Shown here: in pieces, positions 26,433 to 35,208 of the stretch | How positions within the stretch are numbered: the stretch's first letter is position 1 | How the letters are laid out: each line of letters opens with the position of its first letter | Source of the DNA: Clostridiales bacterium | GTDB taxonomy: Bacteria; Bacillota; Clostridia; Saccharofermentanales; Saccharofermentanaceae | Direction of reading: 5' to 3' | Length of the DNA: 64,000 bases | Assembly: GCA_017428155.1 (NCBI GenBank) | Contig: JAFRRJ010000004.1 | Span: 20,755-84,754 of the forward strand | Notes under the pieces: generated by a model | The model's input: only the letters and a program-made list of their open reading frames with translations | Told to the model about the DNA's origin: nothing | The model's database searches: none | Translations under genes and position numbers: made by a program

Positions 26433-28328
26433 TTACTCAACCGCGATTCCGAAGATGCTTCCGGATGTTGTACCTACTACAAGCATTCCTTCGTACACGA
26501 CAGGAGAAGCCTCGATACAGATCTTTGATGAGGTCTCGCTTGATTTGCCGAGATTCCTCTTGGTCTGTATGTAAGTTATTCTCCTCTCCTTCGGGTCGAC
26601 TCCTGATTCTGCATTTATCATGTGCACCTGACCTATAGAGTCGCAGATGATGATATATGCGTTCCCCTCCGAATCGTAGAAATCAACGGGCGAGCTGTAT
26701 GAATAGATGTTCATATTATATTCCCAAACCATAGTGCCTAAATCCTTGTCATATGCAACAACTTTATTGCCGCTTGCAAGGCCGTTAGTCATACTAAATG
26801 AGAATATTACAAGGTTGGATATCTTTCCTTTGCCCATGATCGGGTTGCCGAAGCATCCGCCGCTCTGGTCTGAATCTGAGGATTCTCCGTTGAATGTGTA
26901 GCATGCTTCGGACGTCTGCCAGACTTCCTCACCTGTAAGTCCGTTTATCTTATAGATATATGCCGCACCGCAGTATTCGCCTGTTCCGCCCTGGTTATCG
27001 ACCTCGGTGCCGATATAGACATACGGCACACCGTTCTCCTCATTGATCAGCGGTGTAATATCGGAATCGTCCTTCAGGACCTTTGTCCATACCATCTCGA
27101 AGGTATTAAGATCAAGGCAGCAAAGATTCATGGTGTTGTCCATGAAGTAACCGTAATTGCCGTATACGGCTATGGAACTCTCGACTCCCATGTGTGATCC
27201 TACATTGTCCTCGAAAATATACTTATATCCGGTGACAGAGGGCGATATCGTTATCGTGCCGCCTGTGAAAGAACTGTTGAGATCGAATGTGTAGATAATA
27301 CCGTTCTCGCATGGCCAGATAAGCGTATCCGACTCGCCGTTTATGATCGGCGAGGAATCAAATGCATCCCAGTTGCTCCTGTAAGCGCCGTCATCGGAGC
27401 CATCGTAGGAATACAAAAGGGTTCCGTCGATAAGAGAGTATATATACATACCGAAGTTACTGCCTTTGGTATTGTTGTTGTCCGTCTGACCGACATAGAG
27501 AAGCGGATAGCCTCTCGGATCGATGGCAGGTGTGCCCTTGATAGAGCACCCGACATTGATCGGATCTCTGGTCTGCTCACCGTTCTGAAGATTGAAGAAA
27601 TAAATCTTTCCGTCCAGAGCAGCGACGATTACTTCCGTAAGTGTCTGCTGCTGCTTTGCGGTATCGTGCATATTCATGCTCTGGCGGAGTTCTGCAGGCC
27701 ATTCGACGATCAGCGGCTGGCCCGTCCACCTTACACCTGACCACTCAAAGTTCATGGTCGAAGACAGAAGCTTTCCTACACCTGCAAATTCCCATCTCTG
27801 TGTAAGTGCGCCTCTGTAAAGATTCGTGTAGCCGAATGAAGCACAGTTCCTGAAGTTATTTCCCCTGTATGTGAATATTCCGGGGATCGATCCGTAGAAT
27901 ACGGGATCTGTCATGTAGATAGGCTTCTCCCTGCTGAATTCACCTTCAACGACGTTACCGTCATGCATGATAGTCTCGTTGATATGGCGGGCTGAGGGAT
28001 TGCATTCGGGAACTACAGAAAGATCTTTATTAATATTTATCGAAGCAAGAGCCGGATAAAGGATCGGGTTCTGGTAATCGGCAAGCGGCGGGATCGGTGA
28101 AGGTGAAGGCGAAGCCACGGAAATATAGCCTGACTGGTCTGTCGTATCGATATTGGCCAGAGTCTCCCTCGTCGTGGCTTTCTTGAAGTACACGGCTGCA
28201 AGGACTCCCGTAAGACAAACAAACAGAAGAGTTATTACGACAACAAGCGTCATGTTGCCGTCGTTAGGATCTCTGGACGGCCTGTAAAAGGTGTTATCGG
28301 GTTCGATGTACTGGTCCCCGCGCTTCAT
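26433..28328 (-). CDS. Membrane-anchored PQQ-like beta-propeller protein
   Basis: A 631-residue protein with one N-terminal helix (LVVVITLLFVCLTGVLAAVYF, about 27-47), a Pro/Ser linker (SPSPSPIPP) and a large extracytoplasmic region. Repeated blade-like units of the form D-L-N-T-F-E-M-V-W, G-L-T-G-E-E-V-W-Q and G-T-M-V-W-E-Y are typical of PQQ-like propellers (YfgL/BamB-like), which act as scaffolds, with Trp-docking repeats. There is no sign of a dehydrogenase active site, so a scaffold or sensor role is likelier. ATG 28328 follows GAGGGG. Its partner is unknown. Confidence 0.82.
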   Translation of the reverse strand: MKRGDQYIEPDNTFYRPSRDPNDGNMTLVVVITLLFVCLTGVLAAVYFKKATTRETLANIDTTDQSGYISVASPSPSPIPPLADYQNPILYPALASININKDLSVVPECNPSARHINETIMHDGNVVEGEFSREKPIYMTDPVFYGSIPGIFTYRGNNFRNCASFGYTNLYRGALTQRWEFAGVGKLLSSTMNFEWSGVRWTGQPLIVEWPAELRQSMNMHDTAKQQQTLTEVIVAALDGKIYFFNLQNGEQTRDPINVGCSIKGTPAIDPRGYPLLYVGQTDNNNTKGSNFGMYIYSLIDGTLLYSYDGSDDGAYRSNWDAFDSSPIINGESDTLIWPCENGIIYTFDLNSSFTGGTITISPSVTGYKYIFEDNVGSHMGVESSIAVYGNYGYFMDNTMNLCCLDLNTFEMVWTKVLKDDSDITPLINEENGVPYVYIGTEVDNQGGTGEYCGAAYIYKINGLTGEEVWQTSEACYTFNGESSDSDQSGGCFGNPIMGKGKISNLVIFSFSMTNGLASGNKVVAYDKDLGTMVWEYNMNIYSYSSPVDFYDSEGNAYIIICDSIGQVHMINAESGVDPKERRITYIQTKRNLGKSSETSSKICIEASPVVYEGMLVVGTTSGSIFGIAVE

Positions 28329-28455
28329 GATTCCCCTCGTCTTTGTTCCTTTCCCAAAAAGTTAACGCCTATTGTAACACGCCTGTAATTTTATCTCAAA
28401 CTACAGACGCATTTATGTCCGAAAAACCGCAGTAAAATAAAGATAATTTGAGATT

Positions 28456-29319
28456 TCACCCGAGATCTTTGGCGAATTCGGCAATCTTATCCAGGCGGTG
28501 TCTCATGCCTGATTTGCCGATCGGCGGATCCATCATCTTCCCCAGCTCAGCAAGTGAAGCTCCGGGATTTTCCATGTGAGCCTTTGCCGCCTCCCTTAAT
28601 TCCGGAGAGAGTTTTCCCGCCATTCCTGACTCCATGACCTTTGTGATGAGCTCATTTCTGGCGGCAGCAGCCTCGGCAAGGCGTTTGGTGTTTCCCTTAT
28701 CGCAGTTAACGGCTCTTATAACCTTACTGTTAATATCCTTGCCGGCACGGATATTCTCAAATTCCATCATCCCCGTCGGACTTCCTATGTATCCGAGAAA
28801 ATCAGAGACATCATCACCGTTCTTGAAATAAACGGCAGTATTTCCGCCCCTCTCTTTCTTTATATGGTGTATAGATAAAACATTAAGAGCAGAAGCTATA
28901 AGAGATGCGGCTTCCGGACCCGGCAAAAGGAATTCGATACGGTAATTCTTTAAAGGATCCGAGCAGTATCCGGTGCTCCAGAAGGCACCTCTTAAGATAC
29001 GTCTGGCATCCTCATTGGTAAGTTTGCCGTTCATGGCATTTTGAAAGAGCACCTGACAGTTGTTCCAAAGGTCAGACGAAGCGATATTATTTATCTTTAT
29101 CTTTCCTTTAGAATAACTGCTCTTTATTCCCTCCATCTCGAGAAGCTGCAGTATCAGTTCCGACAGCCTTTCAGGGATCTTCAGTTCATCAGAGGGTTTG
29201 GCAATATCCGCGCATGAACTCAGCAAGAGCCCGCAAAGGGCTGTCCTTCTCTGGACAGGCTTTTTGACAGCTTTGGTCGCTGTCTCGATCTTAACTTTGA
29301 CAGAGAAGCTGTCCTCCAT
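28456..29319 (-). CDS. whiA: DNA-binding protein WhiA
   Basis: A 287-residue regulator with a LAGLIDADG-like N-terminal domain and a C-terminal helix-turn-helix. DINSKVIRAVNCDKGNTKRL is the conserved WhiA core, and SLAELGKMMDPPIGKSGMRH is the C-terminal DNA-binding signature. In Bacillus WhiA affects cell division and chromosome segregation; in actinomycetes it controls sporulation. The start (ATG 29319) overlaps the rapZ stop by one base. The yvcK gene that usually lies between rapZ and whiA is missing here. Confidence 0.94.
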   Translation of the reverse strand: MEDSFSVKVKIETATKAVKKPVQRRTALCGLLLSSCADIAKPSDELKIPERLSELILQLLEMEGIKSSYSKGKIKINNIASSDLWNNCQVLFQNAMNGKLTNEDARRILRGAFWSTGYCSDPLKNYRIEFLLPGPEAASLIASALNVLSIHHIKKERGGNTAVYFKNGDDVSDFLGYIGSPTGMMEFENIRAGKDINSKVIRAVNCDKGNTKRLAEAAAARNELITKVMESGMAGKLSPELREAAKAHMENPGASLAELGKMMDPPIGKSGMRHRLDKIAEFAKDLG

Positions 29320-30224
29320 CAGAATTCATCCGCCTTCTTTGTATATCTGTGAGGTTCCTTGTCGACATCCCTGTGGGAGATGATGCATTTGATGCCGTAT
29401 TCTCTTAATTTCTGGGTAAGAACTTCGGTACAGTATACCGATCTGTGTCTTCCGCCCGTGCAGCCTAAACCGATATGAACACTTCCCTTTCCTTCCTTCA
29501 TGAAGTACGGGATAGTGTATTCAAGAAGCTCTGCGGTTTTCTTTATAAAAGCACCTGTCTCCTCAAATCCTTCAAGATATTCCTTCACCTCTTTGTCCTT
29601 ACCCGTAAGGTTTCTGAGCTCGGGTATGTAGAAAGGATTCGGAAGGAACCTTGCATCGAAGATATAGTCACAGTCGACCGGCAGACCGTATTTGAAGCCG
29701 AAGGACTCAACGATGACCAGTATCGACTGATCGTCATCATGCTCTATTATCTTGCCTATGTTCTTGCAAAGCTCGGTATCCGTCATCTGCGATGTATCGA
29801 TTACGACTGTCGCTATCTCCCTTATATCCCTCAGCATTTCTCGCTCTTCGGCGATCGCGGACGTGAGAGATCCTGTCTTGCTTGCAAGAGGGTGTTTTCT
29901 TCTTGTCTGCTGGTATCTGCTGATAAGTGAGGAATCCGATGCCTCAAGGAAAATCACCTTATAAGGGCAGCCTACTTCCTCGTCGATCATTGCAAGAGCT
30001 TCATCAAAACCATCAAGGTATTCCTGTGATCTTATATCGACCACAAACGCAAGCTTCGGCGCGGAGAATCCCTCTCCGTTCCTTCCCCTGTAGAAACTCT
30101 TTACAAGGTCAGGCAGTACATAAGGCGGCACATTATCCATGCAGAAATATCCGCAGTCTTCAAGATATCTTACAGCCGCACTCTTTCCGGCTCCGCTCAT
30201 TCCCGTAAGAAACAGTATCTCCAT
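29319..30224 (-). CDS. rapZ: RapZ/YvcJ nucleotide-binding protein
   Basis: A 301-residue P-loop protein. GMSGAGKS is at residues 8-15, followed by DCGYFCMDNVP, and the C-terminal domain has the conserved FGFKYGLP and GCTGGRHRSVY motifs. In E. coli RapZ controls glmS mRNA decay; in Bacillus YvcJ affects competence; the role here is unknown. It starts 3 bp after the murB stop. It belongs to the conserved hprK-murB-rapZ-whiA cluster of Clostridia. Confidence 0.95.
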   Translation of the reverse strand: MEILFLTGMSGAGKSAAVRYLEDCGYFCMDNVPPYVLPDLVKSFYRGRNGEGFSAPKLAFVVDIRSQEYLDGFDEALAMIDEEVGCPYKVIFLEASDSSLISRYQQTRRKHPLASKTGSLTSAIAEEREMLRDIREIATVVIDTSQMTDTELCKNIGKIIEHDDDQSILVIVESFGFKYGLPVDCDYIFDARFLPNPFYIPELRNLTGKDKEVKEYLEGFEETGAFIKKTAELLEYTIPYFMKEGKGSVHIGLGCTGGRHRSVYCTEVLTQKLREYGIKCIISHRDVDKEPHRYTKKADEF

Positions 30225-30227
30225 AAT

Positions 30228-31145
30228 TTATCCCCCGAAATTCCCTATTAATCTGACTTCTCTTTCAAGTCGTACGCCCGAGTTCTCGAAAACCTTATCC
30301 GACACATAATCCATCAGCCTTTTTATGTCAGAAGCATTCGCCCTGCCGCCGTTATTCACGACAAAACCCGCATGCTTCGGCGATACCTGGGCACCTGAAT
30401 CGTCAAGCGCAAATCCCTTAAGTCCGGCCTCCTCAATGAGTCTGGCCGCAAAATAGCCTTCCGGTCTCTTGAATGTGGATCCCGCAGAAGGCACATCAAG
30501 AGGCTGGCTTGTTGTCCTTCTAACGCGGAGGTCTTCGACCAGCGCGGTTATCTCGTCTTTATTTCCTTTGGAAAGCACTGCCTCAAATCCCAGAATAACA
30601 GCAGTCTTCCCTTCAGAATCCAGTCTTTCAAAAAGACTCTTTCTGTATCCGAATTCACATAGACCGTTATCTATATTTTGAACTGCGGTCCCGTCCCAGC
30701 AGCTTACGCTCTTGATTAGATCTGATATCTGTCCTCCGTAAGCTCCGGCATTCATGAATACCGCGCCTCCGCATGAACCGGGGATCCCGCAGGCAAACTC
30801 GGCACCTGTAAGCGAGAGTTCTGCGCAGTAGGATCCGAATCTTGCGAAGGGAAGTCCGGCACCTGCAGATACAATTACTTTTCCGTCATCTGTCTCTTCA
30901 GAGGAAAGATCACTCATGTTCCTGCCTATCCTTATGACAAGACCGTTAAAACCCTCATCCGAGATAAGACAGTTGGATCCGTTGCCGAGGACGAACACAT
31001 CCAGGTTCATCTCCCCTGCCCACTTGAAAAGCGATGCCACTTCATCAGCATTTGAGGGCTCTGCAAAATATCTCGCCGGACCGCCGCATCGGAAGGTTGA
31101 ATATCCCGCAAGCGGGACATTTTCGAGAATACTGATATCAGCCAT
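30228..31145 (-). CDS. murB: UDP-N-acetylenolpyruvoylglucosamine reductase
   Basis: A 305-residue flavoenzyme that makes UDP-N-acetylmuramate. FAD-binding motifs GNGSNCLISDEGF and GIPGSCGGAVFMNAGAYG are present, and RRTTSQPLDVPSAGSTFKRP contains the catalytic serine. It lacks the long tyrosine loop of the type I (E. coli) enzyme, so it is type II. It overlaps hprK by 8 bp. Confidence 0.96.
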   Translation of the reverse strand: MADISILENVPLAGYSTFRCGGPARYFAEPSNADEVASLFKWAGEMNLDVFVLGNGSNCLISDEGFNGLVIRIGRNMSDLSSEETDDGKVIVSAGAGLPFARFGSYCAELSLTGAEFACGIPGSCGGAVFMNAGAYGGQISDLIKSVSCWDGTAVQNIDNGLCEFGYRKSLFERLDSEGKTAVILGFEAVLSKGNKDEITALVEDLRVRRTTSQPLDVPSAGSTFKRPEGYFAARLIEEAGLKGFALDDSGAQVSPKHAGFVVNNGGRANASDIKRLMDYVSDKVFENSGVRLEREVRLIGNFGG

Positions 31146-32070
31146 CTAAAGACTTACCCGGGAAGACTCTCGATACAAGATCCTGTGCGGCATTATAGCC
31201 CATCTTCTTGACTCTGTAGTTAATGGCTGCAGCTTCGACAATTATCGCAAGGTTACGTCCGGGTCCTACAGGAATGGTAACTGAAGGCACCTTTATTCCG
31301 AGGATGTCTGTCGTCTCTTCTGTAAGGCCTAATCTGTCGTATGTCTTCTTCTCATCCCAGAGTTCGAGATTGATTACGAAGTCGATATTCTCCTGCTGCT
31401 TAACAGCGGATACACCGTAGAGTTCCTTAACGTCCAGGATACCGATACCGCGGATCTCGATAAGGTGCTTGATAACATCCGGTGCACGACCGAGAAGTGT
31501 CGTCTCGGACACTTTGCGGATCTCGATCTGGTCATCGGCAATAAGTCTGTGTCCTCTCTTTACGATCTCCAGAGCAGTCTCTGATTTACCTACGCCGGAC
31601 TCGCCCAGGATCAGGATACCTTCACCGTTTACTTCAACAAGAACGCCGTGCATGGATACACGCGGAGCAAGCTCCATCTTGAGGTACTTAACAAGCTCGG
31701 ACGAGAAGTCTGATGTGGCCTGAGATGTCCTCAATACAGGTGTCTGATACTTTCTTGCTGCGTCAAGTATCTCCTTATGCACCTTATGGTCACGCGTAAC
31801 GATAAGTGCAGGGATGTTCTTCTCAAAAAGAGCCGATACCGACTTCGCCCTCTCTTCCGTAGAGAGGTTATCAAGGTAAGCGTGCTCCATGTTGCCGATC
31901 ATCTGGATTCGGTCAGGACCGAAGTGATCGTAATAACCTGCAAGCTGCAGGCCGGGTCTCGTGACATCGGCTACGCAGATCCTTCTTGATTCAATATCAC
32001 CTGAATCGTAAACGACCTCTAAGTTATAGGCTTTTACGATCTCTGATAAAAAGACGCTCGAGAAAGGCAT
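31138..32070 (-). CDS. hprK: HPr kinase/phosphorylase
   Basis: A 310-residue bifunctional enzyme that phosphorylates Ser46 of HPr and so controls carbon catabolite repression in Firmicutes. The P-loop GESGVGKSETALEIV is near residue 155, and IEIRGIGILDVKELYG is the HprK signature. ATG 32070 follows GGAGG. It starts only 27 bp after the stop of the cellodextrin phosphorylase gene, with no terminator between, so it may be co-transcribed with sugar catabolism genes. The cluster continues with murB, rapZ and whiA. Confidence 0.97.
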   Translation of the reverse strand: MPFSSVFLSEIVKAYNLEVVYDSGDIESRRICVADVTRPGLQLAGYYDHFGPDRIQMIGNMEHAYLDNLSTEERAKSVSALFEKNIPALIVTRDHKVHKEILDAARKYQTPVLRTSQATSDFSSELVKYLKMELAPRVSMHGVLVEVNGEGILILGESGVGKSETALEIVKRGHRLIADDQIEIRKVSETTLLGRAPDVIKHLIEIRGIGILDVKELYGVSAVKQQENIDFVINLELWDEKKTYDRLGLTEETTDILGIKVPSVTIPVGPGRNLAIIVEAAAINYRVKKMGYNAAQDLVSRVFPGKSLDG

Positions 32071-32097
32071 TTTTCTATTACCTCCGGATTAATCCCC

Positions 32098-35085
32098 TTA
32101 GAAGCTGATCTCAACCTGATGTGTCTTGCCGTCTGTTGCAACAGGAAGAAGTGTGCCATCTACTGCCGCGCCGTCAAGAGAGACCTTAATGCCGTCCTGT
32201 GCACGGATAAAGCCTTCAGGCTTAGTGATGTGGATATCATAAGTTGTTCCGCAGACGGAGACCTTAACATCAAGCTTTCTGTCGGTCTGTCTGAGGATAG
32301 GCTCTACTCTTAAACCATCGCTTGTGAACTCAACGCCGAAGCACTGGAAGAGTGAGAGCAGGAGCCATGTGGAAGTACCGGAAAGTGTAGGTCCGATATT
32401 CTCGCCCGTCTGACTATTGTTGTACTGTGTACACCATCTGGGGTTGCCGCATGTGGCAAAAGGTGTCTTGAGTGTAGCATAAGGCAGGATCTTATCGATG
32501 ATCCAGTAAGCAGTATCAGCAAGTCTGGAAGCCAGTGCCTCATCCTTAACAGTCTTTGCGGCACCGAGCATAGCTGAGCATGCCATCATGTTGGCGTGCT
32601 TGAATACACCGCCGTTCTCACGGTCACCCGGGAAGTAGAGTGCTACGTCGATCTTCGGAGCGATCCTCGGATAATCAACCGTAGAGCAGAGTCTGAAGCC
32701 GTACGGTGTCTTCAGATATTTATCAAGTGAATCGAGCATAATGCTGATCTCCTCCTCAGATGCAACGCCTGCCAGGAGTGACCAGGAGAAGCTGTTGAGG
32801 AAATATGTGCCGGGATGACCCTCTTCAACTGCGAGTCCGTCGCCCTTTGCACCGAGATAAGAGACGTCTGTCATGTCTTTTCTGTTGAAGAGCACTCTGC
32901 AATAGAAGTCATCCTTCCAGCAGTACTGTCTGAGGTTAGCTGCGAGCTTGTCTGAAAGCTGCTTCATATCATCTGCAGCAGAGTCTCCGGTCTTTCTGAA
33001 CATTGTCTCTGCAGCATCCAAAGCAACCTTTAGAAGGAACCCGTTCATTACGGACTCTGAGAATTCGGAATCGAAAGGAACCTCACCGTAAGCCTTGCCT
33101 GATTCGGCGAGCTGCTCTTTGTATGCTTCAATCTTATCTTTACCGGAAATGCAGTCCGGATCGACTCTTAAGCAGTCATTCCAGTCAGCGCGGTCGATAA
33201 GCGGAATACCATGCTTGCCCAAAGAGACCCTGCCGCTGTACATAAGGATAGCCTTGATCGTATCCTTAAGCTTTCTCTTAACACCGGCATCGGCTCTTCT
33301 TTTCTTTGTGCCTGCCATGACGAACTCCTCTTCGAGGATTGCATAATCGTCCGTAAGGCCAAGATATCTGTCTAATGCCTGCAAGAGCCAGAGACCGTCA
33401 TCTGACCACCAGCCGGGTTCTTTTCCAAGCCAGTAGAAGTTATGGTTTGTAAACCCGTCTTCGTAAACGTTCTCGATCCATCCTGCGAGCATCGTCTTTA
33501 CGAATTCCGTATTGCCCATTCCTGCGAAATAATACATGGAAGCGAAGATGTCCTGGATCTCTCTGAAGCCGATCTCACGGTAGCCCTTCTGTGTCCAGTC
33601 CAAAGATCTGGATACGAATGTCTGATAGAAGACCTGGAAAGGAAGGTTGTTGTTTACATAAGCTTCGAAGTTTTTATCCTCGTGCTCGATCTTCATGTAG
33701 TTTGCATACTTGCCTGTGAAGTCGATAACGTCCTGAAGGTCTCTTGCAAGATTAGCGGGATCCTTGATGTAGTTCGCAACTGCCTCTGCCTCTTCAGCAG
33801 GTGTCTTGTCAACTACAAAGTTATCATTTGCGCAGTTTGAAGAAAGACATGTGATGTTGTCAACACGGACAGAGCCGTTTGCCTTGACCGTAAACGGTGT
33901 GGATGTCGCAAAGAATCCGGGACCTTTTCTTGAGGGTCTTGAAGCCAAAGGATATATGAATTCCGGCTTCTGGAGACTTCCCGAACCTACAAAGTCAGCA
34001 TATCTTACGCTGTACTGGTCAGGGAAGAAATTGCCGTCATCAGTATGGACAACAGTCTCGTTGAAACTTATGTCAAACTTGATCCACTTGGGGTTGGGGT
34101 CAGTGCTTACGGCGCGGATCTCATTATCTTCGTTGAAGAAAACATTGGACTCTGAAATAACAGTCGTAAAGATGACATCCTCCGAGAGCGCGTGTGTCGC
34201 CCTTGTTCCGAACATGCCTGTGCAGACAACTCTCAGATCCTTATCCTCTGAAGTAATATTCTCGATATCGATCAACTGGGCTTCGCTTGCAACCGGAAGG
34301 CCCTCTCTCTGGGGAACTATAAAGATCGTTCTCTTGATGTTAAGACCACACTCAAGTTCGTAGCTGATCGTCGTTCTGTTCTGTGAATGTACCGTACGGA
34401 TCTTCTTAAGTCCATCGGCAACTGCCGCACCTGACCAAAAGATCTGCTTGCCGTTCTCGAGGAGGTAGAACTGGCGGTTAGCAGGGAATCCGTTCTCTTC
34501 GGGGAGATAATCCCATCTTGTCGCGAGAACCTGTGTGTCGGCATGTGATCTGAAAGATCCGCCGCCCATTGCATCTACCGCACTCTTAGGTGTTGACTGC
34601 AGAGGATAGTCAAATCCGATACGGTTGCCGATCAGCATATTTGTATAATAGTGAGGTCCGGGTGAAGGTGTGGAAGGGTCGAAAGTGAGTTCGCCCTTAT
34701 CGTTGAGCTCACCGCCCCAGGATTCAGTGCTGCCGATAAGCTCTGCGCATCTGTCAATAACCTTACCGTCAAAGGATGCTTCGGAAACTGTACCGGCTTT
34801 CTCAGTCAAAGCCTTAATGCCGTCATCACTCTTGATGAGGAGGATGCTCGATCCTTCGCTGAAGGTCTTTGTGAACGGCTCGAAAATAACATCGTCTGAA
34901 GCAAGGATGTTAACTGCCATGCTGTCGAACTTCAAACCGGAAACACCAAGAACTACAGGCTCTTTGCCAAAACTGACATACTGTGCGGAGATGCCGCCCT
35001 TAACATTGTCATCACCGAATTTCTTCAGCAAAAGCGCCTTGGCAGGACATCTTTCTCCTCTAGCCTTCTCACCGATGTAACCCAT
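32098..35085 (-). CDS. Cellodextrin phosphorylase (GH94)
   Basis: A 995-residue cytoplasmic enzyme that phosphorolyses cello-oligosaccharides to glucose 1-phosphate and a shortened chain. Strong family signatures include PGPHYYTNMLIGNRIGFDYP, HNFYWLGKEPGWWSDDGLW and, for the catalytic acid, DRADWNDCL. The N-terminal extension of about 130 residues and the total length match the roughly 980-residue clostridial cellodextrin phosphorylases rather than the shorter cellobiose enzyme. ATG 35085 follows GGAGG. Its promoter is at 35121-35126, next to the terminator of the upstream cellobiose phosphorylase gene. Together the two enzymes handle long and short cellodextrins. Confidence 0.94.
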   Translation of the reverse strand: MGYIGEKARGERCPAKALLLKKFGDDNVKGGISAQYVSFGKEPVVLGVSGLKFDSMAVNILASDDVIFEPFTKTFSEGSSILLIKSDDGIKALTEKAGTVSEASFDGKVIDRCAELIGSTESWGGELNDKGELTFDPSTPSPGPHYYTNMLIGNRIGFDYPLQSTPKSAVDAMGGGSFRSHADTQVLATRWDYLPEENGFPANRQFYLLENGKQIFWSGAAVADGLKKIRTVHSQNRTTISYELECGLNIKRTIFIVPQREGLPVASEAQLIDIENITSEDKDLRVVCTGMFGTRATHALSEDVIFTTVISESNVFFNEDNEIRAVSTDPNPKWIKFDISFNETVVHTDDGNFFPDQYSVRYADFVGSGSLQKPEFIYPLASRPSRKGPGFFATSTPFTVKANGSVRVDNITCLSSNCANDNFVVDKTPAEEAEAVANYIKDPANLARDLQDVIDFTGKYANYMKIEHEDKNFEAYVNNNLPFQVFYQTFVSRSLDWTQKGYREIGFREIQDIFASMYYFAGMGNTEFVKTMLAGWIENVYEDGFTNHNFYWLGKEPGWWSDDGLWLLQALDRYLGLTDDYAILEEEFVMAGTKKRRADAGVKRKLKDTIKAILMYSGRVSLGKHGIPLIDRADWNDCLRVDPDCISGKDKIEAYKEQLAESGKAYGEVPFDSEFSESVMNGFLLKVALDAAETMFRKTGDSAADDMKQLSDKLAANLRQYCWKDDFYCRVLFNRKDMTDVSYLGAKGDGLAVEEGHPGTYFLNSFSWSLLAGVASEEEISIMLDSLDKYLKTPYGFRLCSTVDYPRIAPKIDVALYFPGDRENGGVFKHANMMACSAMLGAAKTVKDEALASRLADTAYWIIDKILPYATLKTPFATCGNPRWCTQYNNSQTGENIGPTLSGTSTWLLLSLFQCFGVEFTSDGLRVEPILRQTDRKLDVKVSVCGTTYDIHITKPEGFIRAQDGIKVSLDGAAVDGTLLPVATDGKTHQVEISF

Positions 35086-35120
35086 ATTAATCCTCCACGT
35101 GAAATAAAAATAATATGCTG

Positions 35121-35129
35121 ATTATAGCA
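35121..35129 (-). promoter_or_regulatory. Extended -10 promoter for cellodextrin phosphorylase
   Basis: TGCTATAAT on the minus strand (extended -10), 36 bp upstream of the start. The -35 region falls inside the adjacent terminator hairpin. Confidence 0.55.
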
Positions 35130-35130
35130 A

Positions 35131-35166
35131 GAAACCCCGCACTTCAAAAGTGAATTGCGGGGTTTT
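35131..35166 (-). terminator. Terminator after cellobiose phosphorylase
   Basis: AACCCCGC pairs with GCGGGGTT (8 bp) around an inner ACTT/AAGT stem. T-rich sequence follows on both strands (TTTCTT on minus, TTTT on plus). Confidence 0.7.
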
Positions 35167-35208
35167 GACGAATAATTGACTTAAATACCCAATAACGGAT
35201 ATATGTCC

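Noticed and set aside
28393..28454. Long-range ATCTCAAA/TTTGAGAT pairing downstream of whiA
   Set aside because: The 46-base loop and absence of a T tract make a terminator unlikely; possibly chance in AT-rich DNA.
33806..34363. 185-codon plus-strand frame within cellodextrin phosphorylase
   Set aside because: The minus-strand GH94 protein is certain across this stretch.
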